Counted from the first letter of the stretch, positions 9,037 through 19,114 are shown. The stretch: 64,000 nt of DNA from an uncultured Porphyromonadaceae bacterium (GCA_937989585.1 CALKRW010000052.1:1-64000), one strand, 5' to 3'. Translations and numbers: made by a program. The notes: generated by a model not told the origin, from the letters alone.

Positions 9037-10796
9037 TTCTTGTTCTGTTTGGATTTTTTCTTGCCGTTGTCCGCGGCAGTGGCGGCAGCCTTGGCGAACG
9101 AGGCCACGTCAGGCGGAATCATGCCCTTGACGAATTTTGGCGAGAGCATATAGTTGTACAGCCCCGGCGTGGTGAGTACCTCGCGGGCTAGGGTGAGCAC
9201 GGAGTCGCCCTCGAGCGAGCGGCGTACTACCTGGCCCTCGCTGAACCAGCGCTCGGACAGCAGGCGGTCCATCTCGTCGAGAATCTCGTCGCGGCGCATG
9301 TCGAGGTCACGCTCGAGGTCGGGACGGAGCATGGCCGAGAGACGGTCGAGTTCCGATGACAGCGAATCGGTGAGATAACCCTCGAGCCGAGCGGCGTCAC
9401 GAAGGAACTTGATGCCGCTGTCATATGGCAGTTCATATTTGAAATTTCCGCGGTCCATGCTGGCCTTGAAGTCGTTGAACAGGCTGTCGGGAAGAACCCA
9501 GGTCGAGTCAGTGACAGCGGCGTGAGTGTTTGCATAGCGGTTGGCATAGTCCTCGATGACATTCCTGACGATAAGGTTGTACATCAGGCGGTTCATCTCG
9601 GGAGTCGCTATGGTGGAGTCGGGCGTTATGCCGCCGCCGTCCCGCACTATGCGGCCGTGGGCCGTGGGGTAGGCTGTGGTCAGCGAGTCGGGTATGCGCT
9701 GTGCGCCGTCCTGGTTGTCGGCAGAACCGTCATGGTTGTAGACCACCGCCTGGATCAGACGTCCGGACGGAATGTAATAGCGGCCTGTGGTAATTTTCAT
9801 AAGGGAGTTGTAGGGCATGGGGCGCACGTTCTGCACGAGTCCCTTGCCGTATGAACGTTCGCCGAGAATCACGGCGCGGTCAAGGTCCTGGAGCGAGCCG
9901 GAGACAATCTCGGCGGCCGAGGCTGTGCCTCCGTCTATGAGGACGGCGACAGGCATCTCGGTGTCCACGGGTGTGTGGGTGGTCTTATATGTCTTGCGCT
10001 GTTTGGGATCGCGGCCTCGGGTCTCGACAACACTTGTGCCTTTGGGCACGAAGTTCCCGACAATCTGTACGGCACTCTCGAGCAGGCCGCCGCCGTTGCC
10101 GCGAAGGTCGATTACCAGCGACTTGACTTCGGGGTTCTTCCTGAGGTCGGCTAGGGCGCGTGCGAATTTCGAGGCGGTCTTCTCGTTGAATGTAGTCAGG
10201 CGGATATATCCTATGCCGTCACCGATGTATCCGTAATAAGGCACGGGGTCAATCGATATTGTGCCGCGCGTGATGTCAACGGTCAGCAGCGAGTCCTTGA
10301 CATAGGGACGGCGCAGTTTCAGGCGTACATGTGTGCCGGGCTGTCCGCGTAACTTGGACGAGACCTCGCTGACCGGCATAGTCGGGGTGATTGTGACATC
10401 GTCCACGGCAAGAATGATGTCGCCGTGACGTACGCCGGCGCGGCGTGCCGGTGAATCCCAGCGCGGGTCGCTGAGTACAACGATGGAGTCGCGCCTCTGG
10501 ATGGTCGAGCCTATGCCGGCATATTCGCCCGAAGAGACGGACAGAATTTCCTCCTGGTCGTCGGCAGAATAGAACTCGGTGTAAGGGTCAATGCGGGCGA
10601 GCATGGCATCGATGGCCGTACGCATCGTTGCCGTCGGATCTACCGTATCGATATAGTTGAGTTGGAGTTCCTTGTATATTCCCGAAAAAATCGAGAGATT
10701 GCGGGCGATCTCGCTTTTGTTGTTGCGTGCCCAGGCTCCGGAGGCGACCGCCAGAATCAGGGCGAAGGCAGCGGCGGTATATAGTAATTTTCTCAT
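9033..10796 (-). CDS. S41 family C-terminal processing peptidase
   Basis: A 587-residue exported serine protease of the CtpA/Prc type. It has an N-terminal hydrophobic signal (residues about 5-23), a PDZ domain (about 85-175, RAGVRHGDIILAVDD) that holds the substrate C terminus, and the peptidase core with catalytic Ser in GGTASAAEIVSGSL (near 292) and Lys in GERSYGKG (near 315). A roughly 200-residue helical, charged C-terminal part follows and the protein ends in a Lys-rich tail. It is the first gene of the unit with mfd and the LuxR-type regulator; its stop overlaps the mfd start. Pairing of a CtpA-type protease with mfd is positional, with no known shared pathway. Confidence 0.93.
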   Translation of the reverse strand: MRKLLYTAAAFALILAVASGAWARNNKSEIARNLSIFSGIYKELQLNYIDTVDPTATMRTAIDAMLARIDPYTEFYSADDQEEILSVSSGEYAGIGSTIQRRDSIVVLSDPRWDSPARRAGVRHGDIILAVDDVTITPTMPVSEVSSKLRGQPGTHVRLKLRRPYVKDSLLTVDITRGTISIDPVPYYGYIGDGIGYIRLTTFNEKTASKFARALADLRKNPEVKSLVIDLRGNGGGLLESAVQIVGNFVPKGTSVVETRGRDPKQRKTYKTTHTPVDTEMPVAVLIDGGTASAAEIVSGSLQDLDRAVILGERSYGKGLVQNVRPMPYNSLMKITTGRYYIPSGRLIQAVVYNHDGSADNQDGAQRIPDSLTTAYPTAHGRIVRDGGGITPDSTIATPEMNRLMYNLIVRNVIEDYANRYANTHAAVTDSTWVLPDSLFNDFKASMDRGNFKYELPYDSGIKFLRDAARLEGYLTDSLSSELDRLSAMLRPDLERDLDMRRDEILDEMDRLLSERWFSEGQVVRRSLEGDSVLTLAREVLTTPGLYNYMLSPKFVKGMIPPDVASFAKAAATAADNGKKKSKQNKK

Positions 10797-10984
10797 AAAC
10801 AGTCTGGAATCTATGATGTATGTTTGCAGGAGTTTCAGATGAATTCAGTTATGTATGAAATATAAACGTTTTGCAGTGCGAAATTACACATAATTTGTCA
10901 GATTTCAGTTTTGTAATAGGATAATAAAAAAAATAACATTCTCACGAATGCTATTTTCTTGTAAAACCTTAAAAATCTAATCCT

Positions 10985-11179
10985 ATGAAAAAACTAATCA
11001 ATTCGTTTATGTTTTTCGGGTCTTGTGGCCCGTATGGTGTTGTATCGAAAGGCTTGAGAATCTGGCGGCATGTTTTTGAAGCGGACTGTGGAGAATGCCT
11101 CTCTTGCCTTGTTCTGTATATAAGACGTCCGAAGGGGGGTAAAAGTTTATTCAGGAAGCGTCTTTTTTTAACAATTTAA
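10985..11179 (+). CDS. Doubtful 64-residue ORF in the 10797-11235 gap
   Basis: The 439-base gap holds no clear gene. The only candidate is a 64-codon rightward frame beginning MKKLINSF after an AT-rich leader that looks like a Bacteroidetes gene start; the rest of the peptide is rich in Cys, Gly and Arg and resembles no family I know. Its 3' end lies at a TTTTTTT run (AAGACG at about 11122 could pair with CGTCTT at 11158), so it may be a decayed gene start or nothing. The gap also carries the AT-rich leader of the S41 protease gene. Confidence 0.15.
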   Translation: MKKLINSFMFFGSCGPYGVVSKGLRIWRHVFEADCGECLSCLVLYIRRPKGGKSLFRKRLFLTI

Positions 11180-11235
11180 CAATTCCGGCAGGATTTGCAC
11201 TCTAATCGGCGTAAAAAAGAGGGTTCATGGGGCGG

Positions 11236-12030
11236 TCAGCGGGTCTGCCAGAAGGCGACAGCCGAAGCGGCGGCCACGTTAAGCGAGTCGACCTCATGCG
11301 ACATGGGAATGCGGACAACGAGGTCGGCGTTGGCGATCACCTTGTGCGAAAGACCGTCACCCTCGGTGCCGAGGACAAGTGCGAGACGCCGGCACGACTT
11401 GAGCGTCGGGTCATCGAGCGGGATGGAGTCGTCGCTGAGCGCAAGCGCGGCGACTGTGAATCCCAGTTGGCGCAGTGCCGTGAAGTCCGGGTCAATCCAT
11501 GTCCAGGGAACGTTGAAGACATTTCCCATCGATACGCGTATCGAACGTCGGTTCAGAGGATCGCAGGAGGTCTGAGTGAGAAGCACGGCATCGACGCCCA
11601 GTGCGGCGGCTGAACGGAAAATGGCGCCTATGTTGGTAGTGTCGGTGACCGAGTCGATGACGCAGACGCGGCGAGCCCGCGAGCATATAGACTCGACCGA
11701 CGGCTCGGCGGGACGACGCATGGCACAGAGTACTCCGCGTGTCAGCGTGTAGCCCGTTATCGATGCCAGAAGTTCGCGTGGACCGGTATAGACAGGAATG
11801 CCGGGGCAACGCGATATGATGTCGGCGGCATCGCCGCTTATGTGCCGTTCCTCGCAGAGCAGGGCGACGGGAACATGCCCGGCCCGCAGCGCTACGTCTA
11901 TGACCTTGGGCGACTCGGCTATGAACATGGCGCGGTCAGGGTCAAGACGGTTGCGCAACTGGCGGTCGGTCAGACGGGTAAATACTTCGACGCGCGGGTC
12001 GTCGAGTGAAGTCAGGTGAATGATGTCCAC
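11236..12030 (-). CDS. SpoU/TrmH family RNA 2'-O-methyltransferase
   Basis: A 264-residue SPOUT-class enzyme that would methylate a ribose 2'-OH in rRNA or tRNA using S-adenosylmethionine. The N-terminal about 100 residues form the SpoU substrate-binding (L30-like) domain. The catalytic trefoil knot follows, with motif 1 TNIGAIFRSAAALG, motif 2 LVLGTEGDGL and motif 3 IPMSHEVDSLNVAAASA. It starts 15 bases after the lpxA stop and is likely the last gene of the efflux/lpxA unit. The exact RNA target (RlmB-like or TrmH-like) cannot be decided from sequence. Confidence 0.9.
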   Translation of the reverse strand: MDIIHLTSLDDPRVEVFTRLTDRQLRNRLDPDRAMFIAESPKVIDVALRAGHVPVALLCEERHISGDAADIISRCPGIPVYTGPRELLASITGYTLTRGVLCAMRRPAEPSVESICSRARRVCVIDSVTDTTNIGAIFRSAAALGVDAVLLTQTSCDPLNRRSIRVSMGNVFNVPWTWIDPDFTALRQLGFTVAALALSDDSIPLDDPTLKSCRRLALVLGTEGDGLSHKVIANADLVVRIPMSHEVDSLNVAAASAVAFWQTR

Positions 12031-12045
12031 TTCTTCAGGCGGATA

Positions 12046-12840
12046 TCAGTCGTCGGACAGGTCGACCGGGATTGCGGCGATACGGTAATTGTTGTCACGG
12101 ACAAACTTGATGATGGCGTCGCGCACGCGCCCCGGCTCGATGTCGTTCTCGATGCGCTTGATGGCGTTGAATACCGATGTCTGAGTCTGGTAGATGTGGC
12201 GGTAGGCTTTGGCTGCGGCATCGATATCCTCGTCGGAGAATTTCTTTCGGGTCATGACGGGAGAGTTCACACCGTAGTATGCAACGGGGTTATGGGCCAT
12301 GATGACGTATGGAGGCACGTTGTTGGATATGCGTGTGCCGCCTTTTATGAAAACCCATTTGCCTATGTTCACGCCTTCGTTGATGATGACGTTTGACGAG
12401 AGTATGGTGCATTTCTGTACGGTTACTTCACCGGCTATCTTGACACCGTTGCCGAGAACGTTGCGGTCGGTGATGACCGAGTCGTGTCCTATGTGTGTCT
12501 CAGCCATTATGAATGAGTCGGGGCCTACGTATGTGCCGCCCTCTCGCTTGAAGCCGCGGTTGATGATGACCTGCTCGCGTATGACGGTGTTGTCGCCTAC
12601 GGTGCAGGCCGAGGGCATGGCGGGATTCCAGCGGAAGTCCTGGGGGTCGGCGCCGATTACGGCGCCCTGGTAGATGCGGCAGTTCTTGCCGAGTGTCGTG
12701 CCGTGTACGATCGAGGCGTAGGGCATTATCTCGCAGTTGTCTCCGATGACGGTGTCGGCGTCGATGAAGGCGAAGGGATGGATGGTGACGTCCTTGCCGA
12801 TTTTGGCAGAGGGGTCGACGTGAGCGAGGGGTGATATCAT
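12046..12840 (-). CDS. lpxA: Acyl-ACP--UDP-N-acetylglucosamine O-acyltransferase (LpxA)
   Basis: A 264-residue left-handed beta-helix acyltransferase with many hexapeptide repeats (for example VIGDNC, TLGKNC, ITDRNV). It catalyses the first step of lipid A synthesis, moving a 3-hydroxyacyl chain to UDP-GlcNAc. The catalytic His lies in ETHIGHDSVI and the end of the helix (NNVPPYVIMAHNP) and the helical C terminus fit LpxA. The region around the classical AVHQF box reads VIINEGVNIGKW, so the protein belongs to a divergent branch, and a different acyl acceptor is possible. It follows the efflux channel gene by 31 bases rather than sitting with lpxD/lpxC. Confidence 0.83.
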   Translation of the reverse strand: MISPLAHVDPSAKIGKDVTIHPFAFIDADTVIGDNCEIMPYASIVHGTTLGKNCRIYQGAVIGADPQDFRWNPAMPSACTVGDNTVIREQVIINRGFKREGGTYVGPDSFIMAETHIGHDSVITDRNVLGNGVKIAGEVTVQKCTILSSNVIINEGVNIGKWVFIKGGTRISNNVPPYVIMAHNPVAYYGVNSPVMTRKKFSDEDIDAAAKAYRHIYQTQTSVFNAIKRIENDIEPGRVRDAIIKFVRDNNYRIAAIPVDLSDD

Positions 12841-12871
12841 GATAAGAGGTGTTGGGTTTAAGGTTCGTGAA

Positions 12872-14263
12872 TCAGCGGCCGCCGCCGAGACGCTGGTAGA
12901 GGTTGATTACGGACTGGGTGGCGGAGAGCCGGCAGTTGAGCATGTTCATCTGTGCCTGAAGCAGAGACTGCTGGGCGGTGATGACCTCGAGGTATGTGCC
13001 GTTGGCGTAAATCATCAGGTCGTTGGTGTACTCGACGGCTTTCTCAAGATCCTCGACCTGCACGGCCAGATGCTTGGCGCGTTCCTGCTGGGCCTCGTAG
13101 TCGGTGAGGGCATCGGAGACCTCGCCGGCGGCGGACAGCAGGGAATACTCGAAGTTGTTGAGGGCCTGGGTCTGCTGGGCCTTGGCGGCCTTGAGGCGTG
13201 CGATGTTCTGTCCCCGCGAGAAGATGGGTGCGAGGAGTGAGGCGCCGAGATTGTAGATCCACTTGCCGGGGTTGATGACCATGTTGCCGAGGCTGTTGGT
13301 GAAGCCTCCGTTGGCCGTTATGGTCAGTCCTGGATAGAATGCGGCGCGTGCCGAGTTGGTGGCGTAGTATGCGGCGGCGAGGTTACGTTCGGCGGCATAT
13401 ACGTCGGGACGTTGCGAGAGATAGGACATGGGTACGCCCTGGATAAGCATCGAGGGTACTGACAGCGAGGCATCGGCTGACACAGGCCAGTTCTGTGGCA
13501 TCGTGTTGAGCAGAAGCGACATTGTGCTGTTGAGTTGCTCGCGGGTAGCCTCGAGGGTCTCGATCTGGGCGAGCACCGAGCGGTAGTTGGCGTCGGACTG
13601 CACTACACCGGCCTCGGTCATGTTGGGGCGGCCTGCGTCCTTCAGGTCGCGCATGGTCTGTACAGAGCGTTCCCACAGTTTCGAGGTCTCGCGCATCAGC
13701 GCCAGTTGTGCCTCCACCGAGGCAATCGAATAGTATGTTGTGGCTACGGCCGCGATAATCTGCGAGCGGACGGCCTGGGCGTAAGCCTCGGAGCCTAGAA
13801 CCTGTTCCTGTGCGCCGCGCTTGCTGTTAAGCAGACGTCCGAAGATGTCGACCTCCCACGATGCGGACAGGGGGATGGTGTAGGTCTTGGACATTGACGT
13901 GCCCTCGATCGACGATCCTGAGAGATTGCCCGAGGGGGCGAGAGCCAGCGAGGGGAAGTAGGCCAGTTTGGCTCCCTGCAGCTGGGCCTTGGCGATGTCC
14001 ACGTTCAGGCGGGCGTTGTTGAGCGAGTTGTTGGCGACCAGAGCGCGGTCGATGAGGTCGACAAGCACGGGGTCTGTGAATACGTCCTCCCACAGCAGAT
14101 TGCCGAAAGCCGTGGAGTCAACGGGGTTCTTGCGAGCCTCGGCATAGGCGGCGGTGATGGGAGTGTCCGTCGGGGTTTCGTATTTTTTATATATTCCGCA
14201 CGAGGTCACGCTGAGGGCGACTGCTGAGACAGTGGCGAGGCGGATGATGTTTCTGGTGTTCAT
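12872..14263 (-). CDS. RND efflux outer-membrane channel lipoprotein (OprM/TolC type)
   Basis: A 463-residue outer-membrane factor. A lipoprotein signal ends in VTSCG, giving an acylated Cys near residue 22. Two long alpha-helical OEP repeats follow (about 60-240 and 265-455), with SQRPDVYAAERNLAAA typical of the NodT/OprM branch and the C-terminal YQRLGGG. It forms the trimeric exit duct for the neighbouring pump and adaptor. It is third in the efflux unit, 125 bases after the pump gene. Confidence 0.94.
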   Translation of the reverse strand: MNTRNIIRLATVSAVALSVTSCGIYKKYETPTDTPITAAYAEARKNPVDSTAFGNLLWEDVFTDPVLVDLIDRALVANNSLNNARLNVDIAKAQLQGAKLAYFPSLALAPSGNLSGSSIEGTSMSKTYTIPLSASWEVDIFGRLLNSKRGAQEQVLGSEAYAQAVRSQIIAAVATTYYSIASVEAQLALMRETSKLWERSVQTMRDLKDAGRPNMTEAGVVQSDANYRSVLAQIETLEATREQLNSTMSLLLNTMPQNWPVSADASLSVPSMLIQGVPMSYLSQRPDVYAAERNLAAAYYATNSARAAFYPGLTITANGGFTNSLGNMVINPGKWIYNLGASLLAPIFSRGQNIARLKAAKAQQTQALNNFEYSLLSAAGEVSDALTDYEAQQERAKHLAVQVEDLEKAVEYTNDLMIYANGTYLEVITAQQSLLQAQMNMLNCRLSATQSVINLYQRLGGGR

Positions 14264-14388
14264 TGTTTTGTCTTGGTTTAATCTTATCGGCCGGATTGGA
14301 TTGTCCGGCGCAAGTTGAAGGAGAGAATACGCGGGTACGGAACCCTCGTTCCGGCCCGGACGCTCGGCGAGGTCCGGGCCGACGGGGT

Positions 14389-17300
14389 TCAGTCGTCTGA
14401 ATCGGGATCTGCCGACGAGGCGCCTGGAGTGGCGAACTGGTCGACCTCGGTCTCGACAGTGCCTCCGCGTTCGATATCCTGGAACTTTAGGGGTGATATC
14501 TTCTCCTGAATCTTCTCGAATATGACGAACAGCGCGGGAACGAAGATGACCTGGAGTATCATGCCTATGAGCATGCCGCCGATCGAGCCGGCACCGAGCG
14601 CACGGTTGCCGTTGGCGCCTACGCCGTGGGCGAACATCAGGGGCAGCAGGCCGATGATGAGGGCCAGCGAGGTCATCAGGATGGGTCGCAGACGGGCTGA
14701 TGCGCCTGAAATGGCGGCGCCGGTTATCGACATGCCGGTCTTGCGTCGGTCAAGCGCGAACTCGACGATGAGGATTGCGTTCTTGGCGAGAAGACCGATA
14801 AGCATGATAAGCGCGATCTGCAGATACACGTTGTTCGAGATTCCCTCGATGTCGGCGAAGATGAACGAGCCCATCAGGCCGAACGGTATCGATAGGATAA
14901 CCGCCAGCGGGAGGATGTAACTCTCATACTGGGCCGAGAGCAGCAGGTAGACGAACAGCAGGCAGAGTCCGAAGATGGTGGCTGTTGCGCCTGACGACGA
15001 TTTGGATTCCTCGCGGGTCATGCCCGAGTATTCGTAGCCGAAGCCCTGGGGCAGAGTCTCCTTGGCCACGCGGTCGATGGCGGCGATGGCCTCGCCTGAC
15101 GAGAAGCCTGCGGCGGGCTGACCTGTGACGGAGATTGAGGTGAACATGTTGAAGCGGTTCATGAGGTCAGGACCGTAGACACGGCGCAGCGAGACGAAGT
15201 TGGTGATGGGAGCCATCTCCTGGCCGTTGCGTATCTTGATTTTGTTCAGGGTCTCGGGCGAGACGCGGTCCTGTGCACCGGCCTGCATCATGACGCGGTA
15301 GATTTTGCCGAAGCGGTTGAAGTTGGACACATACATACCGCCGTAGTAACCCTGAAGGGTCGAGAGTATGGTCTGGGGCGAGATGCCTGCCTGCTTGGCC
15401 TTGGCGGCGTCGATGTCGACCATGTACATGGGGAACGTGGGGTTGAAAGTCGTGTAGGCCTGGGCGATCTCGGGCTGGGCGTTGAGTTGTGCCAGGAATG
15501 ACTGTACGACCGCGAAGAATGCATTTATGTCGCCGCCGGTGCGGTCCTGCATCTTGATCTCGAAACCGTTGGTGGCCGAGTAGCCTGTAATCATGGGAGG
15601 CGCGAAGGCCACGACACGACCGTCCTTTATCTGGGACGCCAGTCCGTATATCTGTCCGAGGATCGCGTCTGACGACTGCGATGCGTCACGCTCCGACCAG
15701 TCGTCGAGTTTAAGAATGAACGAGGCGTAAGTCGGACCCTGGCCAGCGATGAACGAGTAGCCCAGAATCTTCATGGTGTACTTCACGCCCTTGATGTTGA
15801 GAAGTCCGGCGTCGAGTTGCTCGCAGACTTTCTCGGTACGTTCCTGCGATGTGCCCGGGGGCATGTCGACGAGGGCGAAAAGCACGCCGGTGTCCTCGTT
15901 GGGGACCAGGGCGGTAGGAGTGACGTTCATCATCCATACCAGGGCGGCGATACATGCCGCTACGACTGCCAGCGAGACATATTTCAGTTTGATGGCTCCG
16001 CCGGAGAGTTTGTTGTAGAACTTGAGGATGCGCTCGTAGCCGATCTCGAAACCTGCGTGGAAACGGGGCGAGAAGATGCCCATCACGGCGATGACGGCGC
16101 AGACACTGGCGATGACAAGCTTTAGGACGTTCTCGAGTTGATACCAGCCGAGCACCATGAATGTGATGGTGGCGACAAGGAATACGGTTGTTACCAGCGG
16201 CGGGAGGTTGAGGCTGAACGACTTCTTGTAACGCTTGCCCATGGTCTTGGCTGCCTCGGACATGGCTGTCCCGACGCGCTCTTTCAGCGGGGTGCTGTCA
16301 TCGTGTCCCTTGAGGAACACGGCGCAGAGCGCCGGCGAAAGCGTGAGTGCGTTAAGGGCCGACAGACCGATGGCTATGGCCATGGTTATACCGAACTGCT
16401 GGTAGAACACGCCGGATGTGCCGGGCATGAAGGACACGGGGATGAACACAAGCATCATGACCAGGGTGATCGAGATAAGTGCGCCCGAGATTTCGCTCAT
16501 GGCGTCAATCGATGCACGGCGCGCGCTCTTGTAACCCTGGTCGAGTTTGGCGTGCACCGCCTCGACCACCACTATCGCGTCATCCACCACAATGGCGATC
16601 GCGAGCACGAGAGCCGAGAGGGTGATGAGGTTGATGGAGAAGCCGATGAGGTTCATGAAGAAGAATGTTCCCACAAGAGCCACGGGAATCGAGATTGCCG
16701 GGATGAGGGTAGAGCGGAAGTCGGCGAGGAATACGTAGACCACGAAGAACACGAGGATGAAGGCTTCGATGAGGGTCTTGATTACCTCGTGGATCGAAGC
16801 GTTGAGGAAGTCGTTGTTGTTCATGGGGATTGCGAACTCCGTTCCCTCGGGAAGGTCAGCCTTCATCTGGTCTACGACCTTGAGACAGTCGTTGATGATC
16901 TGTGTCGCGTTGGAGCCTGCGGACTGGAATACGATGGCCGAGGTCGAGGGCTTGCCGTTGAGAGTATTGGCGAAACCGTACTGCACCTTGCCGAGTTCGA
17001 CGTCGGCGACGTCACCGAGACGGAGAATCTCGCCGTTGTCGTTGGCCCGGACGACTATGTCCTCGAATTCCTCGGGCTTGGTCAGACGGCCCTTGTAGGT
17101 CAGCGAGTACTGGAACGACTGGTTGCCCTGTTCGCCGAAGGCACCGGGCGCGGCCTCGATGTTCTGCTCGGCGAGGGCGTTGGTGATGTCTGAGGGCATC
17201 AGGCCGTACTGGGCCATGACGTCGGGACGCAGCCAGATGCGCATAGAGTAGTCGGCGCCGAATGACATGACGTCGCCTACGCCCGACACACGCTGGAGCG

Positions 17301-17796
17301 CGGGGATGACGTTGATCTTCATGTAGTTGTCCAGAAACTCGCCGTCATAGCGTCCGTCGGGCGAGAAGAGCGCGACGGAGAGCAGCATGGAGGTCTGGCG
17401 TTTCTGGGTGAGGACGCCTACACGGGTTACCTCGGCGGGCAGGAGGTTCTGGGCCTTGGCCACGCGGTTCTGGACGTCGACGGCGGCCATGTCGGGGTCG
17501 AAGCCCTGTTCGAAGTAGACATTGATTGTGGCGGAGCCGTTGTTTGTGGCGGTCGACTCCATGTAGGTCATGCCCTGGGCGCCGTTGATCGACTCCTCGA
17601 GGGGCGCGATGACCGAGTTGAGCACGGCCTGGGCGTTAGCGCCGGTGTATGTTGTTGTAACCGAAATGGTAGGCGGTGCGATGTCGGGGTATTGGGTGAC
17701 AGGCAGCGACACCAGTCCGATAAGACCGAGCAGGACGATGAAGATGGAAATCACCGTCGATAGCACGGGTCGGTTGATAAATCTGTCAAGTTTCAT
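14389..17796 (-). CDS. RND multidrug efflux permease (HAE-1/AcrB type)
   Basis: A 1135-residue inner-membrane proton-driven pump. The N terminus (FINRPVLSTVISI) and the internal repeat of TM1-periplasmic loop-TM2-6 twice over are typical of hydrophobe/amphiphile efflux-1 proteins. The TM4 proton-relay acidic pair is present in AIVVDDAIVVVEAVH, and TM10-12 contain MLIGLLAKNAILIVEFA. A long insertion with extra hydrophobic segments lies near the middle (about residues 490-620), where Bacteroidetes pumps often carry additional sequence, and the C terminus has an acidic tail. It sits between adaptor and channel genes, so a full tripartite exporter is encoded here. Substrates are unknown. Confidence 0.95.
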   Translation of the reverse strand: MKLDRFINRPVLSTVISIFIVLLGLIGLVSLPVTQYPDIAPPTISVTTTYTGANAQAVLNSVIAPLEESINGAQGMTYMESTATNNGSATINVYFEQGFDPDMAAVDVQNRVAKAQNLLPAEVTRVGVLTQKRQTSMLLSVALFSPDGRYDGEFLDNYMKINVIPALQRVSGVGDVMSFGADYSMRIWLRPDVMAQYGLMPSDITNALAEQNIEAAPGAFGEQGNQSFQYSLTYKGRLTKPEEFEDIVVRANDNGEILRLGDVADVELGKVQYGFANTLNGKPSTSAIVFQSAGSNATQIINDCLKVVDQMKADLPEGTEFAIPMNNNDFLNASIHEVIKTLIEAFILVFFVVYVFLADFRSTLIPAISIPVALVGTFFFMNLIGFSINLITLSALVLAIAIVVDDAIVVVEAVHAKLDQGYKSARRASIDAMSEISGALISITLVMMLVFIPVSFMPGTSGVFYQQFGITMAIAIGLSALNALTLSPALCAVFLKGHDDSTPLKERVGTAMSEAAKTMGKRYKKSFSLNLPPLVTTVFLVATITFMVLGWYQLENVLKLVIASVCAVIAVMGIFSPRFHAGFEIGYERILKFYNKLSGGAIKLKYVSLAVVAACIAALVWMMNVTPTALVPNEDTGVLFALVDMPPGTSQERTEKVCEQLDAGLLNIKGVKYTMKILGYSFIAGQGPTYASFILKLDDWSERDASQSSDAILGQIYGLASQIKDGRVVAFAPPMITGYSATNGFEIKMQDRTGGDINAFFAVVQSFLAQLNAQPEIAQAYTTFNPTFPMYMVDIDAAKAKQAGISPQTILSTLQGYYGGMYVSNFNRFGKIYRVMMQAGAQDRVSPETLNKIKIRNGQEMAPITNFVSLRRVYGPDLMNRFNMFTSISVTGQPAAGFSSGEAIAAIDRVAKETLPQGFGYEYSGMTREESKSSSGATATIFGLCLLFVYLLLSAQYESYILPLAVILSIPFGLMGSFIFADIEGISNNVYLQIALIMLIGLLAKNAILIVEFALDRRKTGMSITGAAISGASARLRPILMTSLALIIGLLPLMFAHGVGANGNRALGAGSIGGMLIGMILQVIFVPALFVIFEKIQEKISPLKFQDIERGGTVETEVDQFATPGASSADPDSDD

Positions 17797-17877
17797 TGTT
17801 AGTCTTGGTTGTGAGTGAACTGGAGAGATTGGATTGCCGGACCGTCAGGTTCGTATTACAGTCCGGCTACCGGTTTT

Positions 17878-19062
17878 TTATTTGCCCTGCTGTGCCTGGG
17901 CTGCCTGCTGAGCCTGAGCGGCCTTTTCCTCGGCTGTCACGGGCTTGATGGGCATCTTGTCGCGGACAGATGTGCCTACGCCTTCGACAACGATGCGCTC
18001 GCCGGGTTCGAGACCCGAGAGGACAACGTAGTCCTGGCCGTTGTTGAGGTCGAGGATTTCGATGGGACGCGAGGCGGTGTTGTTCTTGTCATCGACGACA
18101 TAGACGAACACCTTGTCCTGGAGTTCGTAGGTGGCTTTCTGGGGAATGACGATGACGTTCTCGTCGTTGCGGGGGATTACGACCGAGCCGGTCGAGCCGC
18201 TGCGGAGCATTCCGTTGTTATTGTCGAAGAGTGCGCGTACCGATGCGGCGCCCGTAGCATTGTCGATGACACCCGATACGGTGGCTACGCGGCCTTCGAG
18301 GGGATAGAGTTCGCCGTTGGCGAGGCGCAGTTTGACGAGAGGCATGTTGCCCACGCGTTCGTCAAGCGAGTACTTGCCGTTGTCGGTGAGTTCGAGGAGT
18401 TCCTTCTCGGTGAGCGAGAAGTAGGCGTAGACCTGGGAGTTGTCCGAGATGGTTGTCAGTGGCTGGGCGGACGAGGGTGATGCCAGCGAGCCCTCGCGGT
18501 TGGGGATGGTGCCGACTACGCCGTCTGACGGAGCGGTGACGCGTGTGAACGAGAGGTTCTTCTGGGCTGAGACAAGTCCGGCCTGCGCTGCGGCTACCTG
18601 CGCGCGTGCCTGCGCCTGGTTGTCGACTGCGGCGTCCCATGCCGATTTGGCGATGATGCCTTTGTCGTAGAGCATCTTCTGGTTGCGCTCGTTTGTATTT
18701 GCGCTGTTAAGTGCGGCCTGTGCGGCGGTGACATTGGCGCGGGCCTGGTTTACAGCGGCCTGGAATGGCACGGGATCGAGTTCGAAGAGCAACTGGCCCT
18801 TGTGTACGCGCTGGCCCTCGTCGACGCATACCCTGAGGATTGTGCCTGAAACCTGTGGGCGGATCTGGACATCGGTCTTGCCGCGGATGATGGCGGGATA
18901 GTTTGACTCGAGGTCGCTGTTGGCTTTTTCGACAGTCATGACCTCGACTGCGGGAGCCTCCTGTGCGGGGGCTTCTTCGGCTTTCTTCGAGCAGGAAGCC
19001 AGGGTGCCGAGAGCAACTGCCAGAGAGAGGATGGCACCCGTTTTCAACGTTTTCTTATTCAT
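17878..19062 (-). CDS. RND efflux periplasmic adaptor (AcrA type, lipoprotein)
   Basis: A 394-residue membrane fusion protein that joins the pump to the outer-membrane channel. A lipoprotein signal ends in LASCS. The order is a half-lipoyl motif (VQIRPQVSGTILRVCVDEGQ), an alpha-hairpin rich in Ala/Gln/Asn (about 100-165), the second lipoyl half (FTRVTAPSDGVVG), then beta-barrel and membrane-proximal domains. The C-terminal tail is Ala/Gln-rich. It is the first gene of the unit and is preceded by a TAACTTTG promoter-like box at 19122-19115. Confidence 0.95.
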   Translation of the reverse strand: MNKKTLKTGAILSLAVALGTLASCSKKAEEAPAQEAPAVEVMTVEKANSDLESNYPAIIRGKTDVQIRPQVSGTILRVCVDEGQRVHKGQLLFELDPVPFQAAVNQARANVTAAQAALNSANTNERNQKMLYDKGIIAKSAWDAAVDNQAQARAQVAAAQAGLVSAQKNLSFTRVTAPSDGVVGTIPNREGSLASPSSAQPLTTISDNSQVYAYFSLTEKELLELTDNGKYSLDERVGNMPLVKLRLANGELYPLEGRVATVSGVIDNATGAASVRALFDNNNGMLRSGSTGSVVIPRNDENVIVIPQKATYELQDKVFVYVVDDKNNTASRPIEILDLNNGQDYVVLSGLEPGERIVVEGVGTSVRDKMPIKPVTAEEKAAQAQQAAQAQQGK

Positions 19063-19114
19063 ATGTATATTTATAATGTGTTTTATCGAGAATTTTATAC
19101 TGAATTTCAGTTTG

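Noticed and set aside
16138..17193. Long rightward frame of 351 codons antisense to the RND pump
   Set aside because: It is the mirror of a GC-rich, well-supported pump gene, is overloaded with His, Glu, Asp and Arg, and has no promoter or family motif.
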